A stretch of DNA of 37,303 nt, from NCBI RefSeq assembly GCF_958431955.1, contig NZ_CAUASN010000025.1, forward strand, positions 1 to 37,303, given 5' to 3'. Shown here one piece after another: positions 7,511 to 14,715 of the stretch (position 1 is the stretch's first letter; every line of letters begins with the position of its first letter). The DNA is from an uncultured Adlercreutzia sp. Lineage in GTDB: Bacteria > Actinomycetota > Coriobacteriia > Coriobacteriales > Eggerthellaceae. The notes under the pieces were generated by a model. That model did no database searches, was not told the origin of the DNA, and saw only the letters and a program-made list of their open reading frames with translations. Position numbers and translations under genes: made by a program.

Positions 7511-8410
7511 ATGAACCCGTTTGGGAGGGACATATTCGCGCGGAGCCACCCGGGGCTTGCCCTGGCCTACTTCACGGGCGTCATCGTCGTGACCATGGTA
7601 GTCGCAAGCCCCGTGTTCGCCGGCATATCCCTGGTCGGGGCCGCCCTGGGGTCGCTCGCGGCTCGGGGGCGGGCGGCTCTGCCCGGGCTGGGGGCCTCTC
7701 TGGCGCTCGTCGCCTTCGTGGCGGCAGTGAACCCCCTGTTCAACACGGCGGGCAGCACGGTGCTGCTGAACGTAGTTGGCCGTCCCTACACGGCCGAGGC
7801 CCTCTTGTTCGGGGCGGTGCTCGGGGCTCAGCTGGCCGCCGCGCTCCTCTGGTTCTCGGCAGCGGGCCGAGCGCTTACCCCGGAGAAGGTCACCTACCTC
7901 TTCGGCGGCATTGCCCCGGCGCTGGCCTGCGTGCTCACGCTGGTCGTGCGCCTCGTACCTGCCTATGGGCACCGGGCGCGCGCGGTGGCCGAGGCGCGGG
8001 ATGCCATCGGCTGCGGCCCTGCCGGGGCGTGCGGTGCGGTGGGCAGGGCGCGGGCCGGGGCGACGGTGCTCGCCGCGCTGACGGCGTGGTCGTTGGAGCA
8101 GGGGGTGACCACGGCCGACTCCCTGGCAGCGCGCGGCTTCGGCACGGGCCGCCGCACGCCGTGGGGGCGCTACCGTTTTACGGTTCGCGCGGGAGTCGCC
8201 GTTGTCGCGCTGGTTGTCCTGGCGGCCGTCGTGGGCGTAGGACTTGCGGCCGGCGCGGGCTGGGTGCAGCTCCTGCCGCAGTTCGCGCTGCCGGCGGCAA
8301 GTCCCCTCGTGGTCGCCGGCTGGGCGGCCTGGGCCGGGCTCGTGATCGCGCCGACGCTCGTCGGCGCGGGGGAGGAGGCGCTATGGCGCTGCTCGCTCTC
8401 GACCAGGTGA
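7511..8410 (+). CDS. ecfT: ECF transporter transmembrane coupling protein EcfT
   Basis: The 299-residue product is a multi-span membrane protein with the CbiQ/EcfT layout. Hydrophobic segments alternate with a cytoplasmic coupling region carrying the ARGFGTG motif (from about residue 209) that docks onto the ATPases. EcfT joins the ATPase pair to the substrate-binding S-component. The start is uncertain. ATG 7511 gives the typical family beginning (MNPFGRDIFARSHPG) but has no Shine-Dalgarno and sits just behind the T-tail of a hairpin; an in-frame ATG at 7445 is an alternative. Its last 28 bases overlap the start of the ATPase gene, which indicates translational coupling. Confidence 0.88.
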   Translation: MNPFGRDIFARSHPGLALAYFTGVIVVTMVVASPVFAGISLVGAALGSLAARGRAALPGLGASLALVAFVAAVNPLFNTAGSTVLLNVVGRPYTAEALLFGAVLGAQLAAALLWFSAAGRALTPEKVTYLFGGIAPALACVLTLVVRLVPAYGHRARAVAEARDAIGCGPAGACGAVGRARAGATVLAALTAWSLEQGVTTADSLAARGFGTGRRTPWGRYRFTVRAGVAVVALVVLAAVVGVGLAAGAGWVQLLPQFALPAASPLVVAGWAAWAGLVIAPTLVGAGEEALWRCSLSTR

Positions 8411-10188
8411 CGTTCGTCTATCCGGACGCGGCGCATCCGGCGCTCGACGGAGTGAGCCTCGTGTTCTCGCCGGGCAGCTACACGGTGCTCGCCGGGCCCT
8501 CCGGCTGCGGGAAGACGACGCTTCTGCGCGCGCTCAAGACCCCGCTCGCGCCGGCGGGCCGATGGGAGGGCGCGGTGCTCTGCGACGGCGCGCCCATGGC
8601 GGAGGTTTCGCTGCGCGATCAGGCGCGGCGCATCGGCTTCGTCATGCAGGAGCCCGATGCCCAGATCGTCTGCGACTCGGTGGAGGCCGAGCTGGCCTTC
8701 GGGTTGGAGAACGTGGGCGCGCCGCGCGAGGTCATCGGGTTGAAAGTGGCGGAGACGGCGAGCTTCTTCGGCATCCAGCCGTGGCTGCACCGCCGGACGG
8801 GGGGCCTGTCGGGCGGTCAGAAGCAGCTACTGAACCTGGCGGCCGTGCTGGCGCTCGGGCCGGAGGTGCTCGTGCTGGACGAGCCGACGAGCCAGCTCGA
8901 CCCTCTGGCGGCCGATGAGTTCCTCGCCGCGGTGTGCCGCGTGAATCGCGAGCTGGGCGTGACGGTGATCATGGCCGAGCATCGGCTGGAGGGGATCCTT
9001 TCCGACGCCGATCAGCTCGTCGTGCTCCAAGACGGTCGCGTGGCTGCAGCGGGGGAGCCCCGCGTGGTGGCTGCGCGCCTCGCTGCGGAGAAGTCGCCGA
9101 TGGCGGCTGCCCTTCCGGCGGCCCTGCGCGTGTGGGCGGCGGTGGATGGCGGCAGCGGCTGCAGCGGCGCCGACGCCGACTTTCTGCCGCCCCTGACGGT
9201 GCGCGAGGGACGCGCGGGGCTGGAGACGCGGGAACGCCGCTGTGCTTCGGGCGGGGCGGCTGCATCTGAGGCGGTGCCCAGGGGAGCGAATCTGGCGGCC
9301 GCGGCCAGGGCGGTAGCTGCTCTAGCCCCGGGCACCGAGGGCGTCCCGACGGCAAACGGTCCCGTGGCCCTGTGTCTGCGCGATGTGTGGTTCCGCTACG
9401 AGCGCGAGGCGCCCGATGTGCTGTGCGGGTTCTCCCTGGAGGTGCGCGCCGGTGCCGTGACAGCGCTCGTCGGGGCGAACGGAGCCGGGAAGTCCACTGC
9501 GCTCAGGGCGGCCTGCGGCCTGGCGCGGCCCTACCGTGGCACGGTGGAGGTGCTCGGGCGGAAGCTGCGGCGCGGCGGCGCGCTTGCAGCCGCCGACGGC
9601 GCGGTGCTCCTGCCCCAGGATCCCACGCTGCTCTTCTCCCACGAGACGGTGCGCGAGGAGCTGGCCGATATGCTCGTCGGCACCCGCGCCGGAGCGCCTG
9701 CGTCCGATGCCGCCCAGTCAGCCGCCCTCGCTCCCTCCGACGGCCAGACGGCCCTGGCCGAGATCGCGGCGCTCTGCGCCATCGAGCCGCTCATGGACGC
9801 CCACCCCCTCGATCTATCGGGCGGCGAGCGCCAGCGCGTGGCCCTGGCGAAGGTGCTGCTCGCACGCCCGCGCCTGCTGCTGCTCGACGAGCCGGGCAAG
9901 GGGGTCGATGCGGCCTTCAAGGCCGAGCTCGGCGCGCTGCTGCGCCAGGTGGCCGCCCGAGGAGCCGCGGTGCTCATCGCCTCCCACGACCTTGACTTCT
10001 GCGCCCGGTGGGCCGACGAGGCGGCGCTCGTCTTCGACGGGGCCGTGGCTGCCGCAGCCCCGCCGCGTGCCCTGTTCGCCCGCGCCGACTTCTACACCAC
10101 CGCCGCGAGCCGCATAGCCCGGGGCATCATCCCGGATGCGGTGACGGTGGAAGACATCGTGGAAGTCTGCCGCCGAGAAGGGGAGTGA
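8383..10188 (+). CDS. Fused EcfA1-EcfA2 ATPase of an ECF vitamin transporter
   Basis: One 601-residue chain contains two ABC ATPase domains. Domain 1 has Walker A GPSGCGKTT (38-46), signature LSGGQ (142-146) and Walker B with Asp166-Glu167. Domain 2 has Walker A GANGAGKST (364-372), signature LSGGE (478-482) and Asp502-Glu503. All catalytic motifs are intact, so both sites should hydrolyse ATP. The Ala/Gly-rich linker (about 235-325) has no recognisable domain. In many bacteria these are two genes, ecfA1 and ecfA2. ATG 8383 follows GGAGGAGG at 8371-8378 and lies inside the end of ecfT. The S-component gene starts four bases after the stop. Confidence 0.93.
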   Translation: MALLALDQVTFVYPDAAHPALDGVSLVFSPGSYTVLAGPSGCGKTTLLRALKTPLAPAGRWEGAVLCDGAPMAEVSLRDQARRIGFVMQEPDAQIVCDSVEAELAFGLENVGAPREVIGLKVAETASFFGIQPWLHRRTGGLSGGQKQLLNLAAVLALGPEVLVLDEPTSQLDPLAADEFLAAVCRVNRELGVTVIMAEHRLEGILSDADQLVVLQDGRVAAAGEPRVVAARLAAEKSPMAAALPAALRVWAAVDGGSGCSGADADFLPPLTVREGRAGLETRERRCASGGAAASEAVPRGANLAAAARAVAALAPGTEGVPTANGPVALCLRDVWFRYEREAPDVLCGFSLEVRAGAVTALVGANGAGKSTALRAACGLARPYRGTVEVLGRKLRRGGALAAADGAVLLPQDPTLLFSHETVREELADMLVGTRAGAPASDAAQSAALAPSDGQTALAEIAALCAIEPLMDAHPLDLSGGERQRVALAKVLLARPRLLLLDEPGKGVDAAFKAELGALLRQVAARGAAVLIASHDLDFCARWADEAALVFDGAVAAAAPPRALFARADFYTTAASRIARGIIPDAVTVEDIVEVCRREGE

Positions 10189-10192
10189 TCCC

Positions 10193-10900
10193 ATGTCCAA
10201 AAACGCATACCGCCTCGTGCTTGCCGCGTTAGCCGTCCTCGTGCTTGGGGCCACGGCTGTCATCACGGTGCAGCGCGTCAGCCCCTACGTGGCCGCCGTC
10301 CTCATCATCGTCTTGGCCATCGTGCCCTTCCTCATCTCCTTCGAGCGAAGCCGGCCCGATGCCCGCGAGGTGGTGCTCATGGCGGTGCTCACGGCCCTGG
10401 CCGTGGCCTCCCGGGCCGCCTTCGCCTTTGTGCCGCACTTCAAGCCCATGGCGGGTGTGGTCATGATCGCCGGCATCGCCCTCGGCCCCCGGGCCGGGTT
10501 CCTCGTGGGCGTGCTCGCGGCCCTCGCCTCGGGGTTCTTGTTCGGCCAGGGCCCTTGGACGCCGTTTCAGATGCTCGCCTTCGGGGCGGCGGGCGCCGGG
10601 GCGGGCCTGCTGGGTGCGTGGGGCGCCCTCCCCCGCGCGAACTTGAGCTTGGCCCAGCGCGTCGGTCTCGCCGCAGGAGGCTTCATCTTCGTCGTGCTCG
10701 TGCTCGGGCCGATCCTCGACACGAGCACGCTCTTCCTCATGGCCTCGTCCCTCACGCCGGCCAGCGCCGCCGCGGTGTACCTGGCGGGACTGCCCGTAAA
10801 CGCCGTCCACGGTGCGGCAACGGCTCTCACGCTGCTTTTGGCCGCCAACCCGCTGCTCGGCCAGATCGCCCGGGTGCGGCGCAAGTACGGGCTGGAATAG
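10193..10900 (+). CDS. ECF transporter S-component, probably for cobalamin or a cobalamin precursor (CbrT/CblT-like)
   Basis: The 235-residue integral membrane protein has about six hydrophobic segments. A conserved-looking central region includes PHFKPMAGVVMIAGIALGP and FLFGQGPWTPFQMLAFG. S-components bind the vitamin within the membrane and work with EcfT and the ATPases. The riboswitch at the head of the operon and the DUF4430 lipoprotein point to cobalamin, an alpha-ribazole-type precursor, or a related corrinoid; the sequence alone does not fix the ligand. ATG 10193 follows GAAGGGGAG and comes four bases after the ATPase stop. It is the last gene of the operon, with GC-rich stem-loops but no T-tailed terminator after it. 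Confidence 0.85.
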   Translation: MSKNAYRLVLAALAVLVLGATAVITVQRVSPYVAAVLIIVLAIVPFLISFERSRPDAREVVLMAVLTALAVASRAAFAFVPHFKPMAGVVMIAGIALGPRAGFLVGVLAALASGFLFGQGPWTPFQMLAFGAAGAGAGLLGAWGALPRANLSLAQRVGLAAGGFIFVVLVLGPILDTSTLFLMASSLTPASAAAVYLAGLPVNAVHGAATALTLLLAANPLLGQIARVRRKYGLE

Positions 10901-11021
10901 CGCGCCGCCCACGCCCGAACGCCCGCCCGCGCGGTGGCGGACGGCTGTCCGCGTGGCGGCGGAACGTCCAACATGGTGGCAACGCGCCGCAGCCCCGGCC
11001 TGTCCCTCCGGGCGGCAGGCC

Positions 11022-11027
11022 TATAAT
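11022..11027 (+). promoter_or_regulatory. -10 element upstream of the ATP-grasp gene
   Basis: A consensus TATAAT lies 34 bases before ATG 11061. No convincing -35 is visible at 16-18 bases upstream, so the promoter may need an activator. Confidence 0.45.
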
Positions 11028-11060
11028 GAACCTACTACGCCCGAGACGAAGGAGTATCCC

Positions 11061-12218
11061 ATGGTCATCCTCGACGCCCCCTATGCGTCCGCACCCCTCA
11101 TCGACTACCTGGTCGAATCGGCGCATCCGGTGCTTGCCAACGACTTCTCGCGGCAGCTCGTGGCGGAAGGCCGCGATCTGCACCTCGTGGACGATGCCGA
11201 GGCCGCGCGCCGCCTGGAGGCCGGCGAGCGCGTGTACACCAACTCCGAGAACGCCCTCGCGTGGATCCTCGATCACGTGGACAATCCCGTGCTCACCGGC
11301 GCCATCGCCCTGTTCAAGGATAAGGCGGCCATGCGCGAGAAGCTGGCGGCCCTGAACCCGGGGCTGTTCTACATCACGGTTACCCGCGACGAGCTGGAGG
11401 CCGTGAACGTGGCCGACCTGCCCCTGCCGGTGGTGCTGAAGCCGTCGGTGGGCTTCTGCTCCATGGGCGTCTACGTTATTGAGGAGGCCGACGACTGGGC
11501 CGAGGCCGTCTCCGACATCGCCCGGCGCGAGGAGGGCTGGCACGAGCGCTACCCCGACAGCGTCGTGGGCGGCGAGACCTACATCATCGAGGGGTTCATC
11601 ACCGGCACCGAGTGCGCGCTCGATTGCTACTTCGACGAGGAGGGCGCGCCGCACATTCTGAACATCCTGCGTCACGACTTCGCCGATGCCGAGGACACCT
11701 CCGACCGCATGTACCTCACCGATGCTGCCATCGTGAAAGCCATGGAGCCGCGCTTTGCCGCCTGGCTTGCCCAGGTGAACGAGGTGGTGGGCGCGCGCAG
11801 CATCCCCGTGCACGTGGAGGTGCGCGTCGACGGCGACGTTATTGCGCCCATCGAGTTCAACCCGCTGCGGTTCGCGGGCCTCGGCGGCACCGACGTGGCC
11901 TATTTCGGCGTGGGCCTGCGCACCTACGAGGCCTTCCTGGAAAACAAGAAGGTCGATCTCGCGGCGCTGTACACGGGCCATCCCAACTCCGTCTACTCCA
12001 TGTCGCTTTTGAATCCGGCGCCTGAGGCCGACCTGGCCGCGCCCTTCAACAGCGAGGCGCTTCTGGCCCGCTGCTCGCACGTGCTGTCCTACCACGACTT
12101 CGATCCTGAGACCGTGGGCTTCTACGGCTTCCTCTTCCTGGAAACGGGGGCCGACGAGGCCGGCGCCGCCGAGCGCGATTGGCTTCTGCGCAATGACCTT
12201 CTGGAGTTCGTCGGCTAG
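11061..12218 (+). CDS. ATP-grasp domain protein, unknown carboxylate-amine ligase-like function
   Basis: The 385-residue soluble protein has an ATP-grasp-like body. A nucleotide-binding strand (LPLPVVLKPSVGFCSMGVYVI) carries the typical Lys and Gly-rich loop. Later come a GGETYIIEGFITGTECALDC strand resembling the hinge Glu region and HVEVRVDGDVIAPIEFNPLRFAG, with the metal-binding Glu-Phe-Asn at the C-terminal side. Such enzymes form acyl-phosphate intermediates and join an acid to an amine or thiol. The substrate cannot be read here, and no neighbouring gene belongs to an obvious pathway. ATG 11061 follows GAAGGAG. The gene appears to be transcribed alone. Confidence 0.8.
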   Translation: MVILDAPYASAPLIDYLVESAHPVLANDFSRQLVAEGRDLHLVDDAEAARRLEAGERVYTNSENALAWILDHVDNPVLTGAIALFKDKAAMREKLAALNPGLFYITVTRDELEAVNVADLPLPVVLKPSVGFCSMGVYVIEEADDWAEAVSDIARREEGWHERYPDSVVGGETYIIEGFITGTECALDCYFDEEGAPHILNILRHDFADAEDTSDRMYLTDAAIVKAMEPRFAAWLAQVNEVVGARSIPVHVEVRVDGDVIAPIEFNPLRFAGLGGTDVAYFGVGLRTYEAFLENKKVDLAALYTGHPNSVYSMSLLNPAPEADLAAPFNSEALLARCSHVLSYHDFDPETVGFYGFLFLETGADEAGAAERDWLLRNDLLEFVG

Positions 12219-12352
12219 GAGAGAACCGTCTGCCGGCAATTCCCGCAACCTGGCGGAGCTGCGCGCATCGCGCGGCGTTCGCTCTCTGCGGAGAGGGCCT
12301 ATTTTCCCGCGGCAACCTGGCCCTAACGGGCGGATGACGGCCTGCGAACAAA

Positions 12353-12427
12353 CCCATCGCGAAGGGAAAGGCTCAAGATTTACCCGCCTATGCTGAGGGT
12401 GGCGCGGTTCCCCAGTGGCCGCGCACC
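12353..12427 (+). promoter_or_regulatory. Structured 5' leader of the first surface-protein gene
   Basis: Three pairings can be drawn. CCC (12353-12355) pairs with GGG (12364-12366) around an eight-base loop. CTCA (12372-12375) pairs with TGAG (12394-12397). A strong bulged stem GGTG-CGCGG (12398-12407) pairs with CCGCG-CACC (12419-12427). The order vaguely recalls class I c-di-GMP aptamers, but the conserved GGGACGCAAAGCC core is absent. It is a candidate cis-regulatory RNA only. Confidence 0.3.
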
Positions 12428-12452
12428 TCGAAGCAGAAGGCGGGTGATCGCG

Positions 12453-14492
12453 ATGACGCGGAACAACGAAGGAAAGAACGGGCGCGCGCTGCCCCGCCTG
12501 GCGGCTGCGGCCTTGGGCGCCCTCATGATAAGCTGCCTCGGGCTGATGGCCGCGCCGACGGCCTTCGCCGAGGAGGTGAACGATCTGCCCGGCACCTACC
12601 AGCTGCCGCTGAAGGCGTCCGAAGCGGCGTCGCGCATCGCCGAGGCGCCGTCGTATGCATCCGAGGCGTCGGCGTCGAGCAAGACTGCCGCCCCCGCCGA
12701 GACGACCGCCCCCGCCGAGGCTGCCGACCCGGCCGAGGCGACCGCCCCAGCTGAGACGAGTGCCACGACTGGGGCGAGTGCCCCGACCGAGACGAGTGCC
12801 ACGACTGAGGCGACCGCTCCGACTGAGGCGACCGATCCGGCCAAATCGGCCACGGACTCCGCGACGTCGACCGATGCCCGTGCGGCTGGCGAGACACGGG
12901 CGGCTCGTGAGGCCCAGGCAGCCGATTCCAAGGCGACTCCGACGGCCGTAACGCCCGCCACCTTCACGATCTCCGGCATGAAGTTCCTCGAGGGCCGCGC
13001 TCTCGAGGCCGGCGAGTTCACCTTCAAGCTCGCCCCCGCCGGCGCCGCTCAGGTTTCCGCGCGCTCCGATCTGCCTCGGAAGCTGCGGCCGCCCAGCACG
13101 CTCACCGATGCGGAGAAATACGAGCTCGTGGCCCATGGCGACCTGGTCTACTACCCCTCGGCGCTCCAGCCGATGCCCGCCTCCGATACCACCCAGAACA
13201 ACGCCGACGGCCAGGTGTCCTTCGGGCCTCTCACCTTCGACCTGTCGTGCCTCGGCGAGACGAGCACCCAACGCCACCAGGGCACGGTGTTCTGCTACAC
13301 CGTGGCCGAGGAGCCGCCGCGCAACGCCGACGGCACGCTCGCCGACGGCGTGACGAAAGACGAGCGCGGCCGCTGCGTGTACCAGGGCGTCACCTACGAC
13401 GACAGCGTGAAGCGCATCTACATCTACGCCTACGAGACCGGCGACGATTCCGGCAACCCCGAAATCGAGATCATTCCCTTAGGCGACGCCACGTTCGACG
13501 CGCATCCGGCCAAGGCTGGCGCCGGCCTTGGTGCCGGTTTCCTCAACGTCTTCAACGGGGCGGTGCTCGAGTCCTATGACGGTGCCGTGTACTTGGCCGA
13601 CGAGCCCATCACCGCCGGCGAGTTCAACTTCGAGGTGCGGGAAGTGGCCGAGGACGGCACCATCCTCGACGACCTGTCGGTACCCTGCGAGGCCGCCGAG
13701 AACGGCTCCGAGGGCGCGGGCGTCCACCTCATCACCGATGAGATCTACGGCGAGCCCGGACGGTTCTTCTACACCGTGCGCCAAACCGCGGCCGCCCGCA
13801 CCGACGGCAGCGACATCGTGCTCGACGAGAGCAGCTACGTCATCACGGTGGAGGTGACCCAGGGCGCCGACGACGACCTCCAAGCCGCCATCACCTACGT
13901 GCGCAAGAAGCCGGCTGGCAGCGATCAATGGGTGGATGTGGCCCTCGATACGCAGCCGAGCCCCGTCACCTGGGAGAACCGTGTGAAAAGCCCCGACGAG
14001 CCCGATAACCCCGATAACCCCGACAGCCCCGGCGAGTCGGGTTCGGGCAGCGGATCGGCCACCACGCCCGGCGGGGATACAGGCGCCGCGACGAGGCCGG
14101 ATGAGCCCGGCGACGACGCGGGCGGCACGACGAAGCCGGATGCGGGCCAGAGCCCCGATGCGACCGAGCCCGATGACGGCGCCCATGCCGACAATCCGAC
14201 GGGCGCCTCGAAGCCCGAGAGTGGAACGTCGGCCGAGAGCAGCTCGTCCCAGGGCGGGTCGAGCGCAAGCTCCTCGGCCCCCGATAAGGGCACCGGCGCC
14301 TCCTCCAACGATTCGGCCTCCGCAGCTGCTGCCTCGGGTGCCGCGACGGCGAAATCTACCGTCAAGCCCTCTGGAGCCTTCGCGCAGACGGGCGACGATC
14401 TGGGCGTGCCAATGCTGATCGCATTCCTCATCGTTATGGCGAGCGGCGTGGTTTTGGCCATAGTGAGCCGCCGCCGCACGCCGCGCTCCTAA
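12453..14492 (+). CDS. Surface protein with Spy0128/FctA-type pilin domains and FAQTG sorting signal
   Basis: The 679-residue exported protein starts with a Sec signal peptide (cleavage likely after AFA, about residue 30). A Thr/Ala/Pro/Glu repeat stretch follows (about 65-165). Two Spy0128/FctA-like domains come next: about 170-362 with MKFLEGRALEAGEFTFKL, and about 370-509 with ITAGEFNFEV and FFYTVRQT. Such domains often carry a Lys-Asn isopeptide cross-link. A Pro/Asp/Gly/Ser-rich stalk (510-640) leads to the sortase signal FAQTG (643-647), a hydrophobic span and an RRR tail. The protein is probably wall-anchored, either as an adhesin or as a pilin-like component. ATG 12453 was chosen; in-frame GTG 12444 lies closer to AGAAGG and is equally possible. 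It starts a run of three surface-protein genes. Confidence 0.85.
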   Translation: MTRNNEGKNGRALPRLAAAALGALMISCLGLMAAPTAFAEEVNDLPGTYQLPLKASEAASRIAEAPSYASEASASSKTAAPAETTAPAEAADPAEATAPAETSATTGASAPTETSATTEATAPTEATDPAKSATDSATSTDARAAGETRAAREAQAADSKATPTAVTPATFTISGMKFLEGRALEAGEFTFKLAPAGAAQVSARSDLPRKLRPPSTLTDAEKYELVAHGDLVYYPSALQPMPASDTTQNNADGQVSFGPLTFDLSCLGETSTQRHQGTVFCYTVAEEPPRNADGTLADGVTKDERGRCVYQGVTYDDSVKRIYIYAYETGDDSGNPEIEIIPLGDATFDAHPAKAGAGLGAGFLNVFNGAVLESYDGAVYLADEPITAGEFNFEVREVAEDGTILDDLSVPCEAAENGSEGAGVHLITDEIYGEPGRFFYTVRQTAAARTDGSDIVLDESSYVITVEVTQGADDDLQAAITYVRKKPAGSDQWVDVALDTQPSPVTWENRVKSPDEPDNPDNPDSPGESGSGSGSATTPGGDTGAATRPDEPGDDAGGTTKPDAGQSPDATEPDDGAHADNPTGASKPESGTSAESSSSQGGSSASSSAPDKGTGASSNDSASAAAASGAATAKSTVKPSGAFAQTGDDLGVPMLIAFLIVMASGVVLAIVSRRRTPRS

Positions 14493-14520
14493 GCGATAGC
14501 GCCCATCGGGCGTATGATCT

Positions 14521-14564
14521 GAAGACGAGTCTTTTCCCTATATATACGGGTAAGGCTCGTCTTC
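14521..14564 (+). terminator. Long stem-loop between the first and second surface-protein genes
   Basis: GAAGACGAG (14521-14529) pairs with CTCGTCTTC (14556-14564), and the interior pairs further around a TATATATA loop. No long T-run follows, so it may be a weak terminator or an RNA-protecting hairpin. Confidence 0.5.
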
Positions 14565-14606
14565 TCCGCTATTCTTCCAAAACCGAATTTATTTTCCCGA
14601 ATACCA

Positions 14607-14635
14607 TTGACCGCCAGGTCAAACGTCGCCATTAT
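14607..14635 (+). promoter_or_regulatory. Promoter with overlapping palindromic operator for the second and third surface-protein genes
   Basis: TTGACC (14607-12) and CATTAT (14630-35) form a -35/-10 pair with a 17-base spacer in a locally AT-rich stretch. The -35 is half of a perfect palindrome, TTGACC-GCCA-GGTCAA (14607-14622). A dimeric regulator bound there would block or modulate RNA polymerase. The regulator is not identifiable in the window. Confidence 0.6.
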
Positions 14636-14715
14636 TCCCCCTCAAACTAAACCGCCCGCATCGAAGGGCCTCGACTTGCACGCAGGAGTCGGGCTGGGGA
14701 AAGGAGCACTGAGCG

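Noticed and set aside
12340..12430. Class I c-di-GMP riboswitch before the first surface-protein gene
   Set aside because: The 3' part resembles the aptamer, but the conserved GGGACGCAAAGCC core is missing and the first hairpin lacks the GNRA tetraloop. It is kept only as a low-confidence structured leader.
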